Assembly: GCA_934045905.1 (NCBI GenBank)
Contig: OW203762.1
Coordinates: 55,515,411 to 55,579,410, forward strand
Length of the DNA stretch: 64,000 nt
Reading direction: 5' to 3'
From: Leuctra nigra
Lineage: Eukaryota; Arthropoda; Insecta; Plecoptera; Leuctridae
Shown: in pieces, positions 22,782 through 36,228 of the stretch
How positions within the stretch are numbered: position 1 is the stretch's first letter
Layout of the letters: each line of letters begins with the position of its first letter
Made by a program: the position numbers and the translations under genes
The notes under the pieces: generated by a model
Seen by the model: the letters and a program-made list of their open reading frames with translations, nothing else
Told to the model about the DNA's origin: nothing
The model's database searches: none

Positions 22782-22910
22782 GGGGCCGTATTCTAGAACA
22801 TTTAAATTCCTAATTCTGATGGAATCTGATTCGGTGCAATGTTAATCCTTATGGCCGTGACCGGATTCCATCAGGAATGGAATTGGGAGAACGTTCTAGA
22901 ATACGCCTCC
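22782..22910. mobile_element. Hairpin MITE, GGGNCCGTATTC family, copy 2
   Basis: The ends are GGGCCGTATTCTAGAAC and GTTCTAGAATACGCC, with inner arms CTGATGGAATC and GATTCCATCAG. The loop carries CCTTATGGCCGTGA, shared with copy 1 at 16399-16563. TCCAG occurs on both sides (ending about 22783 on the left and at 22909-22913 on the right) and could be a 5-bp target duplication, though a shorter duplication is equally possible. No coding capacity. Confidence 0.75.
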
Positions 22911-22913
22911 AGG

Positions 22914-24184
22914 TCACCGGCGAAGTTCCCTGCAAGTCGCATTATCTTGAGTTCTCTCGCTAGATGTCGCCAGTGTGAAATGGCGACCCGCGCCGATACG
23001 AGATTTCTCCATTAGTTGCGGGCGGGAAGTTCACGGCTGACTGCAGTGAAACTTGACTCAATAACGTCGCGTCAACAGTCGGTCATGACGCGACGTTTCT
23101 TGCAATTGTTTCAACACTGCTGCCGACAAGTACAGCTATTCACGTCTTCCCGTTCCAAGCAGTCCCCATTCCAGCAACGACAACTGCTCAATTCATGGCT
23201 TCAATCTACATTTGATCAAATAATGTAGGTAAATGCATAAAGATTCCAGTGAATAAACATTTCTTCCACCAAAACGTGATGAAATCATCAGCTTAGTAAA
23301 ATGATGGACATACAATGATTAGGCAAGTCCTGCCGTTAGTGTGTTCCGCCATCTCTCTACACTTTCTAAGAAGAACTTCATACTGCTTCGTTTCGTTTAT
23401 TGTTGTTTTTCTGTGTGCGGTGAACCAATGGCTGATCAAAAGTTGGAGACTTAAGATAACAATTACATGAATGTACAAACTTTATCAATTAATCATTTGA
23501 CTCGAAGCCGGCAAAATAATAACTGCTAAATTAATTGTAAACACTTTACCACGCTTTCGCTATCTTTCTCAGCAAGATATTTATTTACGTACGAGAAACA
23601 AGTTCTTGGTGGGTGGGTCCATTAACAAGTTGTTACTGTATAAAGCAATTATAATAAAATGTCGTTCTTCCCGGCTTCTTCATAGGTTTATCGCTCTTGA
23701 TCTCTGCGTGGTTTTCTCTAAACGTCCTCGCTCAAACACTATCGTAAATCCTGCTTTCTCTTGATTGCATTTATGTTTGCTCATTGTTCTGCTCGCTTGG
23801 TTTCTGGCTGTTAGCTTAGAGGACCGAATGGCGAGAAAAGTCGTCGGGAAAGCGAGTCAGCATTTTCACTCTCTTGTCGCGCAGAGGACGGAATTTGTTG
23901 TCACGGACTAATGAATTGTTAACCAGTTTAGCCACCGCAGAGCTTTCGTCGCGCTTTTCTTCGCTCATTTGTCTTCTTGAACTGTTCAAATTGCATTAGG
24001 TGATCTGAGGTGAAACCTCAGCCTATGTTTAATCAAATACATTTCCTCGTTAAAGTTTCACTCAATTACACTTCAGACCACAAAGCTATTTTATTCATTT
24101 GAATGTTGCGTGCAAGAGAAGTAGGTACAAAATTAAAGTTTTCTCATAACTAAAAAACAGTAATTTAAGTGACCTTTAACGTCG
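22914..24184. other. Intergenic DNA, nothing recognised
   Basis: Short unrecognised frames only. Confidence 0.45.
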
Positions 24185-24586
24185 CGCTCTTCTGCAACCC
24201 AGCGGCTGGTGTGTTGGATACCTCGGTTCGGTTCTCGTCAGATCACCGAGGTCAAGCAACATTGAGCGCGGTCAGCGGTTGGATGGGTGACCATTCAACT
24301 CTGACCTGCTAGTTGCTACCGTTGGGCCAGAGAGACTGGGGTGTTTGGGGGTTAGTGTGACGACCTCCCTCCACCTGTTATCAGTCTCTCGACGGCGCGA
24401 TGTGGAGGCCCGTGCTGTGAATGTTACACCGGCCCCCTTGGTATCTTTCGTCAGTATAGGTAACATGCCGGTACCGGGTTTCCTCTCCTCCCATTTGGCC
24501 TTTCTTACATTCTCAAATCTCACAAGTGGAGCCTCGGCTCTGTTGAGAATAGGCTTAATAATTATTAATAATTATTATTATAACTA
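24185..24586 (+). mobile_element. 5S-rRNA-derived SINE (SINE3-like)
   Basis: The head at about 24225-24293 matches animal 5S rRNA: GGTTCTCGTCAGATCACCGA, then GTCAAGCAACATTGAGCGCG and TTGGATGGGTGACC. This covers the 5S internal control region used by RNA polymerase III. It is followed by an unrelated body (24294-24550) and an A/T-only tail (AATAATTATTAATAATTATT, about 24555-24585). Head, body and simple-repeat tail in this order are the architecture of 5S-derived SINEs rather than of a 5S gene. It has diverged from 5S consensus, so transcription competence is uncertain. Confidence 0.7.
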
Positions 24587-25689
24587 GGCCAATGACGACG
24601 GATGAATGTTTTTTTATTATAGGGTTATATTTGTTTATTTTATAAACTGGGTTAGAGTTTACGATCTCTGAAAAATATTGACCGGCGAAGCTCGACTTCA
24701 AGCTCTGTGAATGATGTAGACTGGGAACAAGTTCGAAGAATGTAACTTTTAACATCCCCGTTATACCGACCAAAGTATTGTCACACTGTGATATTAATGC
24801 ATTCTTATATTTCCATCTGATTAATTAATATCTAAAACTATGAACTATGAGTGATGTCATTTTGCTCGCTTTCCAAAACAACCATGCCAACGTGTTTCTC
24901 TGAGCCTGGAGAAAACTTTTGCGAACAGTTTGATCAACTGATTGTAGGCAATCACTCATTCAACCGCGTGTTTAATCATCTGATGAATCCACGACAGAAA
25001 CTCAAATAGAATAATTATTATTGCTGTCAGATTTTCTTCACCGCGTTGTGTTCACATGATTATTTAGCTTCGGAAAGCTGCGGCTGGGCTTCAAAGTTTA
25101 CTCATTGTAGTGTAAATAGTTACTAATCAAACCGACTTCGGCACGTAAAAGCGGTCGCGCATTTTACTCTGATAATAAATTTCGAACAAGAGTTTGCAAT
25201 TTCAATAAAAGTTTTCGAGACGAACTTCACAACTCAAAAGATTGTGACAGACTTGTTTTCTGTTCGAATTCTATGAATATTTTACAAAGTAACAGTCTGA
25301 AGAAAAATGTATTTTCATGCGTGCGTTTTATACAAATCATAAGACGCTTTGTGTCTAATGTAAAATGTATAACAATAACGTGTCTTCAAGAAATATTTGC
25401 TGAAACTGTTTGAGGAAACTCAGATCGTGAATGCTCTATCACTGTAAAAATATTTGGAAATATCCCCTTACAATGTATCCGGAAATTGCCAAATGTAGGA
25501 TGAGAAAAACGGCTTTTCATATTATACAAACTTGGAAATCTGTTTTTCAAGTTAGCTACACGTATGAGGAAAATGTTTAATATCAGTAATACTTTCTAAC
25601 ACGGTATATATGCGAGAATATACAAAGATATCGATAATTCCCTAAACACATTCATTTCCTCAATATTCAAAGAGACTCAAAGCATGTTT

Positions 25690-25745
25690 AAACCGCTTGT
25701 GCCGCTCAAGACACCGAGTCGTGGGTTCAATTTAGTGGGAGATTT
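25690..25745 (+). repeat. Possible tRNA-derived SINE fragment
   Basis: GTGCCGCTCAAGACACCGAG followed by TCGTGGGTTCAATTTAGTGG resembles the A-box to B-box region of tRNA-derived insect SINEs (B box GGGTTCAAT-like) followed by a GGGAGATTTCCC-like stretch. It is short and degenerate; no cloverleaf can be drawn, so it is not called as a tRNA gene. Confidence 0.3.
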
Positions 25746-26100
25746 CCCAAACACTTGATTGGCATAGTTGATAATTACTAGAGATTGTAGCAAAAGTTAG
25801 AAAAATAAGAATTATTTCCAGCAGGTATCAAGAACTAAATGTATTATACAATCATTCATTATTTTCCAAACATTTTCTACATCACTAAATTTCTCCCTAT
25901 TCACAGATTTCCTTCTACTTTTCTTCAGTGATATTACGTAAAATCATCTCTTTGGACGAAATATTCCTGCAAATGGCGTTTCCTTTTCACCGCCTTCTCA
26001 TTGAACTCGTCCACGTTTAGGTTTTAATACGGTTCTGTGCCACGGGGGCGGTGGGTGTCAAGAGCCCTCGAGATCATCAGTCAGAAGACAGCTGGGCACG

Positions 26101-26118
26101 GGCACGGAATTCCGTGCC
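26101..26118. repeat. 18-bp perfect palindrome
   Basis: GGCACGGAATTCCGTGCC, with no loop. It could be the centre of a decayed foldback element or chance. Confidence 0.7.
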
Positions 26119-26910
26119 AGCGTACTCGGGCCCTCTGCTCGCGTTCCATTCCGCAATAGAACGATTTCGTGCAGTATTTTTTCTTTCTGTTGGCATTAAC
26201 TAAGTGAACGTGGCACTTTTATTGAGTGAATATTTATGCCAAGTGCCAAGCGTCTTGATAGTTAACTTGTAATGTATTAAACAATTTCGAAAGAGTGATG
26301 AATTTTAAAATTTTGTTGGAATTATTTACTTAAAAAAAGTAACATAGTGAACACTTTCGTTGATGAGCTATGTTAATGTATTTGCAATAATGTAATTAAG
26401 TGGCATTGTAAGTTTCATCTCGTAGAAACAAGTTTGGTTTGGAATTAACATCTAGCTTTAATTTAATTACTCAAAATGCTCAAAATATCGATTTCTGTGT
26501 ACCGGGAACTAGAACAGTAAACATCGTTTTACTATTTGCTACGCATTGCAGCCACAGATGTGCCAGAGGGAGTTGAGACGTCTTCATTTATTGTATATAT
26601 AAAAGTATGTAATTAATAATAAGCTACTACTAGTTTTCATTGTTTTAATATTTGTATTGATACTTGATTGCGCTGATTCAAACATTATGAAGGGTGATCC
26701 AAGAACGTCGTAATGATTTAAAATAGATGATAATTGTGTTGGCTCGTATTTATTGTAGATCATTGTGGAGTCATTCAATAAGGAATATAATTGAACGTCG
26801 TCTTCCAATGAATGTGATTGATCCCCGATGTTTTCTTCCTCGCCGGCGACTAAACGACTCCCCCAGACGCTGGCAGCATTTCATTAGCACTCGATCTCAA
26901 CGTCGCGACG

Positions 26911-26926
26911 CCCCCCCCCCCCCCCC
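26911..26926. repeat. Poly-C homopolymer (16 C)
   Basis: Sixteen consecutive C directly after CGTCGCGACG. Confidence 0.95.
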
Positions 26927-27849
26927 TGGTTTATGTAGAACCAATTATTTACTCCCCGACGGACAAATTATTCGCGAAATCTAACTATAGAGGCTCAGTC
27001 TGAATAGAATTCACGCGCATTCTGCACGACGTGAAGACAAATAATGAGTTTCAACTTCGACAATATGTAACAATTTATTTAAATATAAACAGTTCTTAAC
27101 ATGTACTCAGGGGAGAGTTTATTTCATTGCACTACAAACAAATTAAAATCTTCGTACGTTAGCTTGGTTATAGAAGTTCGTGTTTGTTTTCTTACTTATT
27201 AATTTAGCATAACGGCAATTAGAGGAATTTGCATTTCGAGTCGCACCAGCTGCGCAGTGTGTTTGCGCAGCAGCATTCACTTCCGCACATGCTCATACAA
27301 TATGTAAAGTACCACCTTTCAGCGACTTTATAAACAAAAAATCCAATATTTCTAGATATTATGCAATAACCGATAACCGATACTCTACGCTTGGGTTCGA
27401 GAGCCGAAAAACCAATATGCCGACATATCGCCTCCAGTGATTTTCGTCGCTTTCCGGAAATTCACATCAGAACACAAGTACACGGCCATGGGGCGAATCA
27501 AAGAGAATACACATTGTGTGGTTTTAATATGACACGAATCGACACCAGGATCACACTTCAGCCTAATTAATGAGGAGATTTGAATCCGATGAAATTACAG
27601 CGGCTCTTTCAACATGATTGAAAATTAAACCAAATTCAAATGGATCAACAAAATACATAATAAACTAATATTGGCCCAGTTCTACCGATATTTGATAAGA
27701 GTTTACCGCCGATTAACAAAAATAAACCACATTTAGCATAACAAAATTACTTGGAATATGATTACATTACTACAAATATTTGAATCGTGTATACCATGTG
27801 AATGTAAAATGAAGAGGAAAGGCGACATATCCCAATGAGCGTGTAAATA

Positions 27850-28472
27850 ATTGAGCGAGCTTCAGTACCTACTCTCATGGCACTTTCTCAGAGTGTGTCT
27901 TTTGCCTGCACTGCCCAGCTCAAACCGCACAACCAATCGACCTGAAATTGTGCACACATACCAACGTAATCTATGCGGTCTCTGGGATCGTTTTTAAAAG
28001 AGATCCTATGATTGGTTCAAATTGTAAAAAAATTATCTCTCGATTATTTAGTCCGATCAATTTGAAATTTTGCAAAGTTATTGCAACCAACATTGTCCAC
28101 AATCTTACTAAGTTTCAGCCAAATCCTCTCATAGGGTAAAATTTAAACCCGTCTATCTTGTGATTTTTTAAATTTAAACTAGAACCGTTTGACCGATCAA
28201 CTTAAAACTTTGTATGGTCATTGGGACCAACCTTTTAGGTATTTTGCCAATTTGAAGACTTATCAGTGATCTGTCGTTATTGTCAAAAGTTTAAGAACAT
28301 TTTATTCTATAATCTTGAAATATTTGAAAAATATTACTAAATTTTAATTCCGCTGCCTTCTTGATGCTTCAGTACCAAGGCCTGTAGAGCAGCTGATACT
28401 TGCAAACGCATATCAAATCGCATGCAGTACGCAAGCTCGCTCATCAACGCGTTACACTGAGCGTTTTCCTAG
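27850..28472 (+). mobile_element. Helitron-like dispersed repeat, copy 2
   Basis: The left part contains ATGGCACTTTC and AACCAATCGACCTGAAA. Two further internal echoes of the CCGATCAACTTAAAACTTTG type occur around 28050 and 28190, so the body is internally repetitive with roughly 150-bp spacing. The right end is GCATATCAAATCGCATGCAG, then CTCGCTCATCAACGCG and GAGCGTTTTCCTAG, with CTAG at 28469-28472 followed by T. An AACGC/GCGTT stem (28446-28450 with 28461-28465) lies just inside the terminus. No protein is encoded. The start coordinate is approximate. Confidence 0.5.
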
Positions 28473-31418
28473 TAATTTATCAATGGCTGGTAAAACCGGG
28501 CCGAACATTCGCGATTTCATGAATCACACACGTCTGACAGAAATCTGCATTCTTATTGAAGATCTATGAAATTAATGTTTCTTTCGTAAATGAAGTCTTG
28601 ATATTGACATCTACTCGGGTTTCATTAGATCCGCACACATTTGGGCTTCTATAAAATTGTAAATTCTGTCCGAGGGCTCGTGGTAAACAGGCCGTGTGAT
28701 CCCGTTAACTCCCGTGACGTCACGTGACTCGTCTCCAGGAAATAGATTTGAAGGGTTGCTCTGGGATTGAGCTCTGGGATTGGAGGGATTACTGCCGATG
28801 TCCGGCGCAGCGCGAGGTGATAGACGGCAGATTACTTCGAGCAGCAAGAACTAGCGCTCGGGGCAGACACGGCCACGTAGAGCGATTACCACTTTTCATT
28901 GGAACTACGTCATTGAAAAATTAAGACAAAAATAATGTATTCGGCACCAGCGAAAAACAAACTGTCAACGAAACGTTTGTCTTTGCAAATAGAAGAAATC
29001 GTTTCGTTTTAGCTTTCCTAGAAGAAAGAACAGAGATGAGAATATGGATCGCCTCAACATGCGTCAAAATAATGTTCCTTGCCAAACTGCTGTACGTTGT
29101 GTTCACTTCTGACTTCAAGGTGTCAAAGGTAATCCAGTGCCAAATGAAAAATAAACCCCCTTTTATCCATGGAATATCTGAAATTTAATTTCTGGATTAC
29201 GAAATCTTTCTTTTTGTGAGTGAAGCAGTTTTAGACATATTTTTTTGCTTTTCATCTATTATTACTTTCAAATAACTATTTTAAAACAGAATCACAGATA
29301 AATTATTTTTAAGAAAACTTCAAAATATATTTCTAGTTACTACATTTTTAATTTGAACTTGGTGGTAGATTTTATACAAAATATTCAAAAGTTGAGTAAA
29401 AATTCTCAGTGAGTACAAAATTAAAATCAAAATCTTAATGATAAGAAATTATGTCTTCTGAAATCAGTAGCAGCTTTTATCAAGAATTAGTGTCGACAGC
29501 TCCCGAACGTTGAAACCAACTTCACTTAAGTGAGTGAATGGTTTGCTATTCGCTCTTTGAAACATCGTCGGCTGAAGCTACTGGGATGAAAGGTGGTCGA
29601 GAAGAGCAGAAAGTTGACGGCAAGCAACTTGTGGCTGTGCCGGTGAAACTAATAGACAGAACTTTGCTTCACTTCGCCCAGCACGTGAGTATTGATGAAG
29701 TGTTCAACTTGGGAAATTCAGAACAATGAAAAACTTCACAAAGCAAATATTATACCTACTATTCATATTCCTCCAGAGACCTTCTCATAAAAATGTACAA
29801 TATCACATGTTTATTAAATTATGGTTCTCATGTCCTATACGTTGAAATTGATTTATTTGCGATATTCGGAGCAAACGCAATTTTCCGATACAATCCAAGC
29901 GGCAGGAAACTCAGTATTGGCGTTTTCTACAAAACCACAGCCAGTACAAAACACAACATCTGTGGTAGCTTGAACACAAAGAAGAGCAAAGGAACGGCAA
30001 GATGCCGCCACCAAACAAACTTATTGCATCGATCACTCGACTCATTTCATTATTGTGTTCTATTTCACATGTACCTAAGTTGTCGACATTTTGCATCGAT
30101 TATCGTTCATCGATAAAGCGAATATTTTCCCGCGCGGACTGCTGAGGTAACTTTCACTTCTCGTGGATTGAAATCAGGAGGAGAGGGAACGCGAATGCTG
30201 CATTTCGGATAAGTGGGTTAAGAAAACAGCTACACTTTTATAAATCTCTCGGAATTGAAATAAACCGAGTTAAGTTTTCACGGGGAGAAAACTTTTGCAA
30301 CGTTCCCGCCGGAAAACTTGCTCCCCGGGATTTATCATTTATGATTGTTTATACGCTTTTAAGAACAGCGTAACAGCTTTTTTTTATAGTATTCTTTCTT
30401 GAAAAACAACCAAACGAATTTCATATAATCTTGTATAAAATGAAAAGAACGCGTCTCTTCGCAAATTGGAAATACAGTTTACCTCGACTTTCACTTTAAA
30501 TATGCTCAAGGAATCTCAGTCCACGTTGTATTATTTCCTTCTCTATTATTTTATACTGTTTGACTTTCCGTCGCATTGAGTTCGGGAAATGAGGCGAAAA
30601 ACTATTAGCCCAACAAGAACATTTTAAGATGCAATTTAAATTTAAATGGAAAACAACTTAATCTAAAAAGAATACGTATCGGAAGGAATCTCATAAACTA
30701 AAACATTTATGAGTATAAATTCAATCAAATCTATCAAAAGATTTTTACAGACATATTCTTTCCTCCAGTCATGATTCACGTAAGCTGGAACAGGGAGTGT
30801 CTGAGCTTTTCTCAAGATTCAGAAGTGTAAAAATGCAAAGTTTGCTGAGGCCTTTGATGATTGTGTATCAGAATTCAATCAGAAATCTCATTTGATTCAA
30901 TAACTTCCTGCCAAGATTTCTCTGTGAGCAGCAAAATGCCTTGACGATAACTTCACACGAATGTCTCTCACTCCCTCGGGGATAATTACACATCCAGCAC
31001 GCAAGTTGCGTTCCCTGGCATGCGAAGTTCTTCCATGCGTACTCTGCGTTCGACAAGGAGGCAAATGTCTACCGATAATTGCCTCGAAACAAGCTCTTCC
31101 AACCCTTTAATCATCAGCTTCTACATCATATCATCAAAGTAATTGACCGCCATCATATCACAAGAGCAGTCGCTAACTTGGCCAACGGTTTTATAATGAT
31201 TAATCAATCATGGTGTCACATGTTGTATGCTGGCTGTGAGAGGCGCGTGCGCACAGCAGACTCCAAGCAAAAGCGTGCATAAGCGTGGACGCAGAGTAGA
31301 AATACCACTTGGAAACTTTCAGAATATGCACTTAATGTGGAATAGAAAAGGGTGAACAAGGATGCATACATTCAACATTTCAACAACAAACATATTTACC
31401 ATATTTTGATACTATAAG
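28473..31418. other. Intergenic DNA, no gene supported
   Basis: TGACGTCA overlaps CACGTG at 28715-28725. The 107-codon plus frame at 29793-30116 has no recognisable product. No repeats were recognised. Confidence 0.45.
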
Positions 31419-31490
31419 AAAACGCTAAGATGACGCGTTGATGAGCGAGCCTTGGTATTGCATACGAATTGATGTGTTTCTGCTATACAG
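31419..31490 (-). mobile_element. Helitron-like repeat, 3' end fragment
   Basis: Reverse-strand match to the right ends of the copies at 20585 and 28472: AAGAAAACGCTAAGATGACG, then CGTTGATGAGCGAGCC and GCATACGAATTGATGTG. Only the last ~70 bp is recognisable. The terminal CTAG is altered. A weaker scrap (GCTCGCTTATCAACGCG) lies at about 37504-37520. Confidence 0.45.
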
Positions 31491-33275
31491 TAGAAAGTTC
31501 GAATGGTGCAAACTGCTGGATTTTTTCAATTTAAAACTCAAAATGTCACTATGAAGAACCGGGTAACCTTCTCAAGATAAACTGAGTATTAGAAAGTTCT
31601 CGAGTATTGATACCAATATACACTAGATGCTCGAAATACAAAATTATAAAACAAAAAGGTGCCAAAATAATAAACCACACAATCTTTCCTAAATAATGTA
31701 AGATTCAAATGTATGGGCAGCTTGAAAGATGGCAGAATAATGTAACTGATAATGTGAAAGTGTGTTTTGTAAAGAGTTTGTTAGGTGGAAATGTTTCTAT
31801 ACTTGTGTGATGCCATGGATCATGACATTGAAGATTGAGCCGAGCATTTTACATACAGATATGAAATGCGATTGATATCTTCATCAAAATGTATACCTAA
31901 ACATATCAAAGGTGTGGCTTACGCGGTATTTAAACTGTTATGTCTCTTAACCATTAGCGTTCTGCGTTATACGTGCAGGCCGCCATGGACGCTCTCAACA
32001 GCTGTACTTGGATGCTTTGTGTGTGAGTTAGATCAAAGTGATATGCTTTTAAGTGTGTTCGTACTGTATTATTTCTCTGTACCGATAAAACTGAAAATGG
32101 GCAAACAATAAATGTACTTGTTTTAATTTAACAAAAGGCACAACCTAGGCAATATCTTCAGTAGAACTCAAGTAAAATGTTAATTACAGTCAAAACAATC
32201 GCTTTAATTTAACAATTCAATTCGCTTGGAATTGAAAGTTTAATTCAATTTGACCAAATTATGAAACAAGTTTTGAACGAAACATTCGGAAACAATTTAT
32301 GAAAGCTTAAATCTTTCAAAGCTTCAATCTACGATAAGTTGATGCAATTTGTCCCACATCTGACGAGTAGGGGTGTTAGTGAACTTGCACTCAGATGGTA
32401 TCCCTTTCATGTTTCCGTCACCCTCTGCCAAAGTAAAGACATTCACCGTCCATACTTACCTTTCCTTCATCATCATCACCTCCCAATCTCATCAAAATTA
32501 TTCATCCGTCGCCAAAGCCTACTTGCGACGGCGATGTCAAACACCACTAAAATAAAAACATAAAAGTGACAGGTTTTTCCAAACACTTCTACTGAAAGGT
32601 GTGGGTTTATGTAAATGAGATGCTCTCCCAGGTTCATGTAAAAAGCTGGCACTACGATAAAATATTACCATCGAAAACATTTATTAGTGTTATTTATTTG
32701 CCTTCGTATTGCAATATCATTCGTAGGCCTGCTTTTAGAAAGTCTAGTGCTTCAGCTTCGATCAGAATCCTTGTGTCGTGGGCTAACTGCAGAAGTCACA
32801 TTTCGTCGTTCTGAGATCATTCTGAAGAAAAGGAAAACCCATTTGTATTGTTGCACTCGAAAGTCTATTAATTACATTGTTCCCATAGCATTAGTAGGCG
32901 GTGCAGAGATGAAAAGTATGCATTCTTATGCATTTCTGCACACGACGCTTTGGGTGCGTGGATGGTAATGTTTTAGGGTTGTGAGGTTGTGAAAAATACG
33001 CATCTTTTCCTACTTTCCTGACTCCATGGAAGTTTTCCCCACAGAAACATAGTTCTCTTGTTAATGTTAAATTGTTCAAGGCCACACCCGTAGAGGTTTG
33101 TTGTCACATCCAATATTCGAGGTAGATTTGTTCTCTGAACTTGGCTTTGTTATATTTGTCTAGAATATTAGTTATGTTTTGTGGAGTTAGTAAAAAATTA
33201 AAATTGATTGTTGTTGGATTTAAATACTGTAAGCGCTTTCGCCAGAATAGAATCGAACTATATTGAGAGTGCTAA
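31491..33275. other. AT-rich intergenic DNA
   Basis: Short frames only; nothing recognised. Confidence 0.45.
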
Positions 33276-33415
33276 GGACCGGTTCTTGTACCTCTTGCTA
33301 AAGTTCTTGATAGCTATAGCTAACGGATAAAGTAAGAAGTTGAAAGACGTTGCTATAACGTTATCAAGAACTTTATCAGGTACCTAGATAACTTTAGCAA
33401 GAGGAACAATGTTTT
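33276..33415. mobile_element. Foldback/MITE-like inverted repeat
   Basis: CCTCTTGCTAAAGTT (33291-33305) pairs with AACTTTAGCAAGAGG (about 33390-33404). Further in, CTTGATAGCTATAGC pairs with GCTATAACGTTATCAAG. The right arm contains an extra ~21 bp including AGGTACCTAGATAACTTT, so the arms are offset by an internal duplication. No coding capacity. Confidence 0.55.
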
Positions 33416-34364
33416 TGACGGTATGCCGGTTCTCTTATTTCATGAATGCAAGGAAATAGAAATACAATTTAGTGAATTTATGATGTATTTGGCAAGACTT
33501 CAACTTCTTTGAATATTTGAATATTCATGACACTGACACTTTTATTTTAAAATATCTACTTGGAAATGTTGCAATTTGATATCGCGACTTGAAGGTGTCG
33601 TCTCGAAAGTGACTTTGACCTTTCTGTTTCTAAATAATTATAGCGCGTGTTTCGACAGCTGAGTCTAATTCTGAGGCGGGCGAACTCGCGAAGATTAAAA
33701 TCGAATTTCACGGACCAGGAGGGTTCTTGACGTTAAAAGCCACGGAATTTGCTTCAAAAAATATTTCAAATTCAATTTGACTGTTTGAACATTCGGCCAA
33801 GTGACAGTAAGTTCTTGTATAAAATGAAACCTTGATTCGATATCGTGATTGGTCTTGCTCCATGTTCAGTGACACATACAGATTACCCCTGGGATATGTT
33901 GATTATTATTAAATAAACCTGGATCCAAGGTACCTGCTAACAAGATTCCGTCTTTGATGTAATTTCATGCTGTGTGTTTCATGTTTATGTGGTTGGTGCG
34001 GCTGACGAAGAGCAAGTTTCACTTCAACTTGTGAGTTGGCGGCGAGAACGGCTCCTCCACCAAGCGAGTGCGTAGGAAAATACCACAGTTCATTTGGCAG
34101 TGTGACCAAAACGTGTCTCTCTTTTACTTCAAACTATGACGAAAACTATTACTATCATTTCATATCATGTAATTTCATTAATTTAATACGATATATTGCA
34201 CATCGCTTTAGCCGAAGGCCAGGAAATACATCAATACAAACAGCAATAGAGAACAGGAGATTATTGTAATTACTTTACAAATGAAATACAAAATGCACAA
34301 TTAAACAATTACAAAACACTAATATTGCACATTCAACACAAAATAAATCACATGTCCAAACTAA

Positions 34365-34503
34365 AGGCTGCGGCGACGTAAGCGACGGATGAGGAATATT
34401 GAATATTGGAATTGCAATAAGTCCGGCCACAATTGACGCAACGGAACTAAAAGAATGTTAAATTTGTGTCACGTCGCCGTTACGTCTACGCTGCGTCGCC
34501 GTT
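34365..34503. mobile_element. Possible foldback element, GGCGACG ends
   Basis: GCTGCGGCGACGTAAGCGACG on the left is roughly inverted as ACGTCGCCGTTACGTCTACG followed by CTGCGTCGCCG on the right, across an AT-rich centre. The pairing is imperfect and no target duplication is visible. Confidence 0.35.
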
Positions 34504-34546
34504 CATCAATTATAGGTAGACCTTAATCTTCTTCAACATCTCAACA

Positions 34547-35657
<1,111 letters not shown>

Positions 35658-36110
35658 GTTGATGTCAAGGGCGTATTCAGGGGGGTGCCGAGGGGGCCAT
35701 GGCCCCCCCCCCCCCCCCCCCGAAATCGTAATTTCATCTAAGAATATAAGAACATTTAAAATAATATGTGAAAAAAACTCTGAAAAATAGACTGAAAAGT
35801 TCCAAAATGGTTAGAATTGAGTTAAAATTCCAAAAAATTTCCGGGGCTATGCGCCCCGGACTTGCATATTATCCTAAAATGTACCTATTAAATTCCCTCT
35901 TAGACTAATTTTTTGATATCTTGTAATTTATAATTCCCCAAAATAGCTATTCACTGCGATTCAAAATTGCACCTAAATTAATGACCTTGATCCAAAATTT
36001 TCTCGGGGGCTATGCCCCCGAACCCCCTGTTTTACACTGTGATTTGTCAAAATATTAGTAATGTCCGCCCCCCCCCGAAATTTCATCCTGGATACGCCCT
36101 TGGTTGATGT
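35658..36110. mobile_element. hAT-type MITE with 8-bp target duplication
   Basis: The element proper spans 35666-36102. Its ends are CAAGGGCGTATTCAGG and the reverse complement of CAAGGGCGTATCCAGG, a 16-bp TIR with one mismatch. It is flanked by an exact 8-bp duplication GTTGATGT (35658-35665 and 36103-36110), the target-site length of the hAT superfamily. Inside the left TIR is a GGGGGCCATGGCCCCC-type palindrome running into 19 C (35703-35721). Two internal stems (CCGGGGCTATGCGCCCCGG near 35840, and CGGGGGCTATGCCCCCG near 36005) are further landmarks. No transposase frame, so it is non-autonomous. The intact duplication suggests a relatively recent insertion. Confidence 0.9.
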
Positions 36111-36228
36111 AAAACAAAAGAAGCTCGTGCAAACTATGAATTGAAATCATTGTCTTTATTAAGGGCTCTTGGTCCAGAGTTTCAATTTTTTATCCTATTG
36201 GAAAAGTAGTTTTTGCCCAACACATTTT

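Larger units (their letters stand above)
24587..27849. other. AT-rich intergenic DNA
   Basis: No gene. It contains a possible tRNA-SINE scrap near 25690-25745, an 18-bp perfect palindrome at 26101, a 16-base poly-C at 26911-26926 immediately after CGTCGCGACG, and an 8-bp-stem hairpin at 27249-27271 (GCTGCGCA/TGCGCAGC). Confidence 0.45.

Noticed and set aside
24185..24320. Functional 5S rRNA gene
   Set aside because: The 5S similarity covers only the internal part; the ends do not form the 5S terminal stem and the sequence continues into a SINE-like body.
25690..25745. tRNA gene
   Set aside because: Only B-box-like similarity; no acceptor stem or cloverleaf can be drawn.
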